Below, piece after piece: positions 22,849-24,985 of a DNA stretch of 24,985 nt (its first letter is position 1; each line of letters opens with the position of its first letter). The stretch is from contig JAJYKS010000010.1 in assembly GCA_021788365.1 (NCBI GenBank), positions 1 through 24,985 of the forward strand, in the 5' to 3' direction. Under the pieces are notes generated by a model that was given only the letters and a program-made list of their open reading frames with translations, searched no databases and was not told the DNA's origin. The position numbers and the translations under genes are program-made. Source of the stretch: a bacterium (GTDB lineage Bacteria > Patescibacteria > Microgenomatia > UBA1400 > UBA12108).

Positions 22849-23654
22849 AAAAATTCGTACTTCCCGCGCTCGGGGTCGTTGGCTTGGGCATCGTAGTGCT
22901 TGTCGTGGTGCTCTTGAAAAAACCAGCGGAAAAGCCGGTAACGGTTACCCATAAGGCAAGTGACAGTCTTCCCATCAACAATATACCCGTGGAGTCTCGC
23001 CCGTTTGTCACGTTTGCGCCGGACGCGACAGGTCACTACGTGACGCTCACTGTCGACAAAATGTCACAAAAGGTATCGACAGAGTATGAGCTCGTGTACA
23101 ACACGAGCAACAACAATGAAGAGGGTGCCTTGGGCCACTTCGACTTTGCCGCCGAGCAACAACCTGCTGTACGCAAAATCTTACTTGGCACACAGAGTGC
23201 GGGTGGAGCGATTACCTTTAGCGAGGGAGTCTCTGGTGGCTCGCTGACCCTGACTACAGACACCATGAAAGTAAAAGAAGATTTCAACTTTCTCCACTTC
23301 GATCCCAAGATTACAAAAGACCAAGATTTTCCGAGCGTTGACGGATATTTTGACGTGACGATTCCCGCAAAATCCTGGAAAGCTGACACGGTACTCATTG
23401 TCATGAAAACGTTTGGGCTCCCCGCACCTGTCCCCGCCGGCAAGTTAGTCGCCGGGCCATATACCTATCAGGCGGGAAATCTGCTAAAAACGGCAGTCCC
23501 GGTTTCGATAAGTCTCCCAGCCGGTTCCTATCAAAATCTCACGCTCTACACGTGGCAAAATGCTGCGTGGGTAAAAGTGACAGGCGCCAAGGTCTCTGGC
23601 AGCACGTTGTCCGCAACTTCGACCGGCACCATCTTCATCGTCACGAATGAATAA
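22845..23654 (+). CDS. Membrane-anchored extracytoplasmic protein of unknown function
   Basis: The protein has 269 residues. One N-terminal hydrophobic helix (about 4-23, rich in Val/Leu/Gly) after MKK is followed by KKPAEKPV. There is no signal-peptidase site that I can see, so it should be a single-pass anchor with the rest outside. The remainder is beta-rich, with Ser/Thr/Gly-rich strands, DFAAEQQPAVRKILLGTQ and repeated Ser/Thr-Gly turns, resembling an Ig-like or beta-sandwich surface protein; there is no catalytic motif. It overlaps glyS by 4 bp (ATGA) and should be co-transcribed under T-box control. Why it shares the GlyRS operon is unclear. I do not recognise a named family. Confidence 0.82.
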   Translation: MKKFVLPALGVVGLGIVVLVVVLLKKPAEKPVTVTHKASDSLPINNIPVESRPFVTFAPDATGHYVTLTVDKMSQKVSTEYELVYNTSNNNEEGALGHFDFAAEQQPAVRKILLGTQSAGGAITFSEGVSGGSLTLTTDTMKVKEDFNFLHFDPKITKDQDFPSVDGYFDVTIPAKSWKADTVLIVMKTFGLPAPVPAGKLVAGPYTYQAGNLLKTAVPVSISLPAGSYQNLTLYTWQNAAWVKVTGAKVSGSTLSATSTGTIFIVTNE

Positions 23655-23665
23655 TTCGCTAAAAA

Positions 23666-23674
23666 TGTTAGAAT
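23666..23674 (+). promoter_or_regulatory. Extended -10 (TGT-TAGAAT), putative leaderless promoter
   Basis: TGTTAGAAT ends 7 nt before the ATG at 23682 in a 27-nt intergenic gap. There is no Shine-Dalgarno. It drives the hydrolase-fusion gene, separating it from the glyS operon. Confidence 0.5.
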
Positions 23675-23681
23675 AGCAACC

Positions 23682-24842
23682 ATGCAGTTTGTTATTTTTC
23701 ACGGCTCACTTGGCACAAAAGATGGGAACTGGTTCCCCGACTTAAAAAATAAACTGGAAGCCATGGGACAAGAAGTATTCTGCCCACAATATCCGGTAGA
23801 TGAATATGAAAAAATAGAAAAAGAACAAAAAACAACCATCCAAAATCTCGACTCCTGGACGAAAACATTTGAGGAAGAAGTACTGCCACACTTAAATACT
23901 AAAAAGAAAATTTGCTTTATCGGACACTCCCTAGGCAACGTCTTTATCTTGCACATCCTATCGAAACATAAAATAAAATTGGATTGTGCAATTTTTGTCT
24001 CACCATGCCTAGACAGATTGGGAATGGTTCCTTGGCAATATGATCTGGTTAACACCACTTTCTACAAGACGGATTTTGACTTTGACGAACTGACCTCACT
24101 CGTTCCTACCTCATACGTTCTATATTCGGATAGCGATCCGTATATCGAGCCACGCCGAGCGCTTCATTTTGCAAAAGTTATGGGCAGCTCAACCATTTTT
24201 GTGAAAAAAGCCGGACATCTAAATGCAGAAGTCAATCTCAACGAATTTCCCTTGGTATTCGATCTATGTATAACGAGACTAGATCTCGATCTATATCAAC
24301 GGTACGCCCTAAGCCGCACACGAGACTCCATAGCCCAAAACATAATCAACTCCAATAACAAATATCTGGCAATCACCCCAGAGGAAGGGAACGATGAAGG
24401 ACGCTTCCACTTTATGAGTATTACCAAAAACGGTTTCGCCACCTTTGTTTCCAACGCAGAAAACTGGAATCCGGAAGATGAATATTTTAGTGATGGCAGG
24501 AAAGCCGCCCGTCGTGGTGTAGATTTCTCACGAATTTTTATCGTCAAAGACAAAAAAGATCTCTCTCGCCCAGTTCTCCAAAAACAAATGAAACTCGACT
24601 TAGAGGCAGGAATCAAAGTCTACCTTGTACCATACGACAAATATCAGTTGACAGGGGCAGATGAAGATTTCGGGATCTGGGACGACGACTACGTTTGCAC
24701 AATTAACCGTGATAAAAATGGAAAACAACTCGACATTTTACTAGATGCTCGTGCAGAATCTATAGAAAAAGCACATACATGGAAGAATAAAATTCTCCCT
24801 CTCGCAAAAAAGATAAACTCGATTTCAGAAATAGTTGCCTAA
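23682..24842 (+). CDS. RBBP9/YdeN-like alpha/beta hydrolase fused to an uncharacterised C-terminal domain
   Basis: The protein has 386 residues. The first half (about 1-200) is a serine-hydrolase fold of the RBBP9/YdeN type: FVIFHGSLGTKDGNWFPDL, nucleophile in IGHSLGN (S83), then acid candidates in YSDSDPY (D150/D152) and a His in AGHLN (H179). The second half (about 205-386) has YFSDGRKAARRGVDFSRIFIVKD, QKQMKLDLEAGIKVYLVPYDKY and EDFGIWDDDYVC. This alternation (R.FI... then GI.V.LV... then DF.I.DD) recalls the phospholipase-D-like C-terminal domain of some signalling/regulatory proteins, but the catalytic HKD motif is missing. Composition is AT-rich relative to glyS and the glycan genes, which fits acquisition. 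It has its own promoter candidate. The substrate is unknown. Confidence 0.8.
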   Translation: MQFVIFHGSLGTKDGNWFPDLKNKLEAMGQEVFCPQYPVDEYEKIEKEQKTTIQNLDSWTKTFEEEVLPHLNTKKKICFIGHSLGNVFILHILSKHKIKLDCAIFVSPCLDRLGMVPWQYDLVNTTFYKTDFDFDELTSLVPTSYVLYSDSDPYIEPRRALHFAKVMGSSTIFVKKAGHLNAEVNLNEFPLVFDLCITRLDLDLYQRYALSRTRDSIAQNIINSNNKYLAITPEEGNDEGRFHFMSITKNGFATFVSNAENWNPEDEYFSDGRKAARRGVDFSRIFIVKDKKDLSRPVLQKQMKLDLEAGIKVYLVPYDKYQLTGADEDFGIWDDDYVCTINRDKNGKQLDILLDARAESIEKAHTWKNKILPLAKKINSISEIVA

Positions 24843-24937
24843 TCGTTTCACAAGCTGCAGGATTCCTAGTCCCATAGCCTGTATTTTCGGGTAGTATTTG
24901 GGTTTGTATCAAACCGAGATTTCCTAGGTCAAAACCG

Positions 24938-24966
24938 TTGACAAATATATCAAATTAACCTATCCT
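24938..24966 (+). promoter_or_regulatory. Sigma-70-type promoter firing out of the right edge
   Basis: TTGACA (24938-24943), 17-bp spacer, TATCCT (24961-24966), in an AT-rich stretch. It would start near 24973 and serve a gene beyond the window. The 143-nt gap from 24843 otherwise holds only a small palindrome (GGTTTG-TAT-CAAACC, 24901-24915), too weak and without a T-run to be called a terminator. Confidence 0.55.
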
Positions 24967-24985
24967 TAATCTAGTGGTGATTATT

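Noticed and set aside
24901..24915. Palindrome GGTTTG-TAT-CAAACC as terminator
   Set aside because: Three-base loop, six AT-rich pairs and no T-run downstream; no evidence of termination.

Overview
The window most likely comes from a Patescibacteria/CPR (probably Parcubacteria-like) genome. This is inferred from a dense, almost gap-free glycan cluster, a DUF4012 surface protein, a short RecO without a zinc finger, and a single-chain eukaryote-type GlyRS. Few genes have Shine-Dalgarno sites, and several have a -10 box placed 6-7 nt before the ATG. TGA is used as a stop in several genes, so code 25 (Gracilibacteria/Absconditabacteria) is unlikely. No rRNA or other phylogenetic marker is present, so the phylum is an inference.

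Layout. From the left edge to about 20.7 kb is a surface-polysaccharide locus, nearly all on the + strand. It holds five complete GT4 glycosyltransferases plus the tail of another, four GT2 enzymes, and two membrane-embedded ArnT/PMT-like (GT39/GT83-type) glycosyltransferases. It also has an O-antigen ligase/polymerase-like protein, a hexapeptide acyltransferase, and two EamA/DMT transporters (one antisense). At the 3' end are ManC-like mannose-1-phosphate guanylyltransferase, a monotopic phosphoglycosyl transferase, and a DUF4012 protein. A PRTase-like gene (1477-2076) and an unrecognised AT-rich gene (4544-5356) are embedded in it. The likely logic is: ManC supplies GDP-mannose; the sugar transferase loads the first sugar on undecaprenyl phosphate; GT2/GT4 enzymes extend it in the cytoplasm; the ArnT-like and ligase-like proteins act outside. 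No Wzx flippase or ABC exporter is in the window.

From 20.7 kb the content is housekeeping: recO, then glyS behind a compact T-box riboswitch, then a membrane-anchored protein overlapping glyS by 4 bp. The window ends with an alpha/beta-hydrolase fusion protein and a promoter firing out of the right edge.

Most notable are: (1) a roughly 155-nt T-box leader whose terminator 3' arm also contains the glyS Shine-Dalgarno, plus a possible second leaderless promoter inside the 5' end of glyS; (2) a recurrent TGnTAnAAT-N6/7-ATG leaderless promoter pattern; (3) short dispersed AT-rich repeats at glycosyltransferase starts and in GT4 interdomain linkers; (4) a 5x9-bp tandem repeat encoding (KLP)5 in a GT4 gene.
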